DNA from: Peptococcaceae bacterium CEB3
Lineage (GTDB): Bacteria; Bacillota; Desulfitobacteriia; Desulfitobacteriales; Desulfitobacteriaceae
DNA: 58,258 bases
Direction of reading: 5' to 3'
NCBI GenBank assembly: GCA_001029295.1
Contig: LDXJ01000040.1
Location: 1-58,258, forward strand
Every line of letters begins with the position of its first letter. Position 1 is the stretch's first letter. A program made the translations under genes and the position numbers. The notes under the pieces were generated by a model. That model was not told the origin of the DNA. It saw nothing but the letters and a program-made list of their open reading frames with translations, and did no database searches. Shown here piece after piece: positions 57,199 to 58,258 of the stretch.

Positions 57199-58258
57199 AT
57201 GTTTGCCGTGTTTAGAGAGAATACGTTACATAGACAAGAGAAATTGTTTAATAATTTAAGTGGAATGGACCCTCGCTATAAAAAGAGACTGGAAGAGAGT
57301 TGGGCCGGACTGTTTTATAAGCATGTTTTTTGTCAGATTGACGAGAGGTTGTTTTCTCCTCTTTATTCGAGTGATAATGGACGTCCCAATTTTCCTATCA
57401 ACATCTTGGTTGCGCTCGAAATCATCAAGCATTTGAAGAACTTTACGGATGAAGTGCTTTTTGAAGCGTTTGCCTACGACTTTCAAATTTCCTACGCCTT
57501 GGGCCTACGTAATATCGGCGAACGTTATTTTGCACGTAGAACCTTCTATGATTTTCGGGCCAGACTGTATCAATACACCTTGGAACACCCCAAGGAAGGA
57601 AGTGTGATCTTTCAACAGTTTGAAACACTCGTTCAACACTTCATTGAAGTCGCTCAACTGGATACCGAGGAACAGAGAATGGATTCAACTCAGATTATGT
57701 CGAACATCAAGCGGGCTGGGCGACTCGCCTTGGCTTATGATGTTTTGCTTCAAGGAATCAAGGCATGTCCCTTGGAAATCCTTAGTTCTGAGTTTAAAGA
57801 GGTCTTAGATCCACATTACAAGACGAATCTTCTCTATAAATTGAAAGATACCGAAGCCTCGTCACGCCTGGAAAAACTCTTGAATTTAGGCGGTGAATTG
57901 AGCCAACTTGTAAAAGACAACTTGGAATTACAAGGGCGTCTAGAAATTCAAGTACTCGTTCGCTTTATAAAGGAACAAACGGTTCATGATGACGAACGTA
58001 ACGTGTGGCTCACTAAAGAAAATAAAAGATATCACCGCAAGTTCCCTTCAATCCGCTTTCGACGCAGAGGCAACGTATCGGAAAAAGGCGGGCAAGAGTC
58101 ACGTTGGCTTTGTGGTTAATCTCACCGAGACCTGCGCTGATAATAATCCTGTTCAAATTGTGACAGATTACCAAGTGGAGCCCAATAGCACAAGTGATGT
58201 TAAAATGGCCGGTGAGAGTCTCGAAAAACTCCAAGGAACAATTCCAATGAAGGATCTT
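57199..58258 (+). mobile_element. IS1182-family transposase, frameshifted, cut by window edge
   Basis: The frame from ATG 57199 encodes the IS1182-type N-terminal DUF772 region (FSPLYSSDNGRPNFPINILV and LRNIGERYFARRTFYDFRAR) and continues to 58119. Near 58020-58035 the conserved sequence jumps frame: the proper continuation is SLQSAFDAEATYRKKAGKSH and VNLTETCADNNPVQIVTDY, part of the DDE domain, in another frame that stays open to the window end. One extra A in the AAATAAAAGAT stretch explains this. It is either a disabled copy, a sequencing error or a slip site. It lies directly after the ATPase gene. Confidence 0.85.

Overview
The window looks like a chromosome segment of a motile, GC-moderate Firmicute of the class Clostridia. 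Peptococcaceae or Heliobacteriaceae relatives are my best guess, by inference only. The signs are strong AGGAGG-type ribosome sites with frequent GTG and TTG starts, sigma-28 and sigma-H type promoter sequences, cell-wall-binding type 2 repeats, and the Firmicute-typical small proteins DUF1659, DUF2922 and YvrJ. No rRNA, tRNA or CRISPR array was recognised.

Layout. 1-543 is the 3' end of an IS110-type transposase. 0.7-12.2 kb is a late flagellar block: legB on the minus strand, then flagellin, fliD, a Maf flagellin glycosyltransferase, fliS, an unknown gene, a flgN-like gene, flgK, flgL and flaG. 12.5-18.7 kb encodes nonulosonic (legionaminic/sialic-type) acid synthesis: neuC, neuB, neuD, neuA. 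A separate HD-phosphohydrolase/YwgA-like gene pair with its own promoter sits between neuD and neuA. Together these would make a CMP-nonulosonate that Maf transfers onto flagellin.

18.7-47.8 kb is a Wzx/Wzy-type surface polysaccharide locus. It starts with wzz, the tyrosine kinase gene cpsD, a cell-wall-binding protein and an Rpn-type nuclease. The phosphatase gene cpsB follows; its 5' end is duplicated around a decayed toxin-antitoxin pair. Next comes a DUF1659-DUF2922-yvrJ-amidase cassette, then a 1-kb leader full of short tandem repeats. The main operon follows: galE, a catalytic-domain-less phosphoglycosyl transferase, a PglE/PglF/PglC/PglD-like set (bacillosamine-type initiating sugar), glycosyltransferases, UDP-glucuronate epimerase, wzy, and wzx fused to an SGNH hydrolase. 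The dTDP-rhamnose genes rmlD, B, A and C end the locus. The part from about 35.7 to 42.7 kb is clearly more AT-rich than its flanks and looks like an exchanged serotype cassette.

47.9-58.3 kb is a patchy accessory island. It holds a TIR/deoxyribosyltransferase-like gene, small membrane proteins, pseudogenes, a two-gene DUF4071-like plus TIR (DUF1863-like) unit, a P-loop ATPase and an IS1182-type transposase. Candidate immune genes are AT-rich and are separated by copies of an approximately 80-base palindromic repeat.

Recurring themes are unrelated minisatellites in many intergenic gaps (unit sizes 12, 17, 18, 23, 31 and 75 bases) and three copies of a sigma-H-like promoter element of about 60 bases. 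The TIR/DUF4071 pair at 53.5-55.4 kb is the best candidate for a little-described system.
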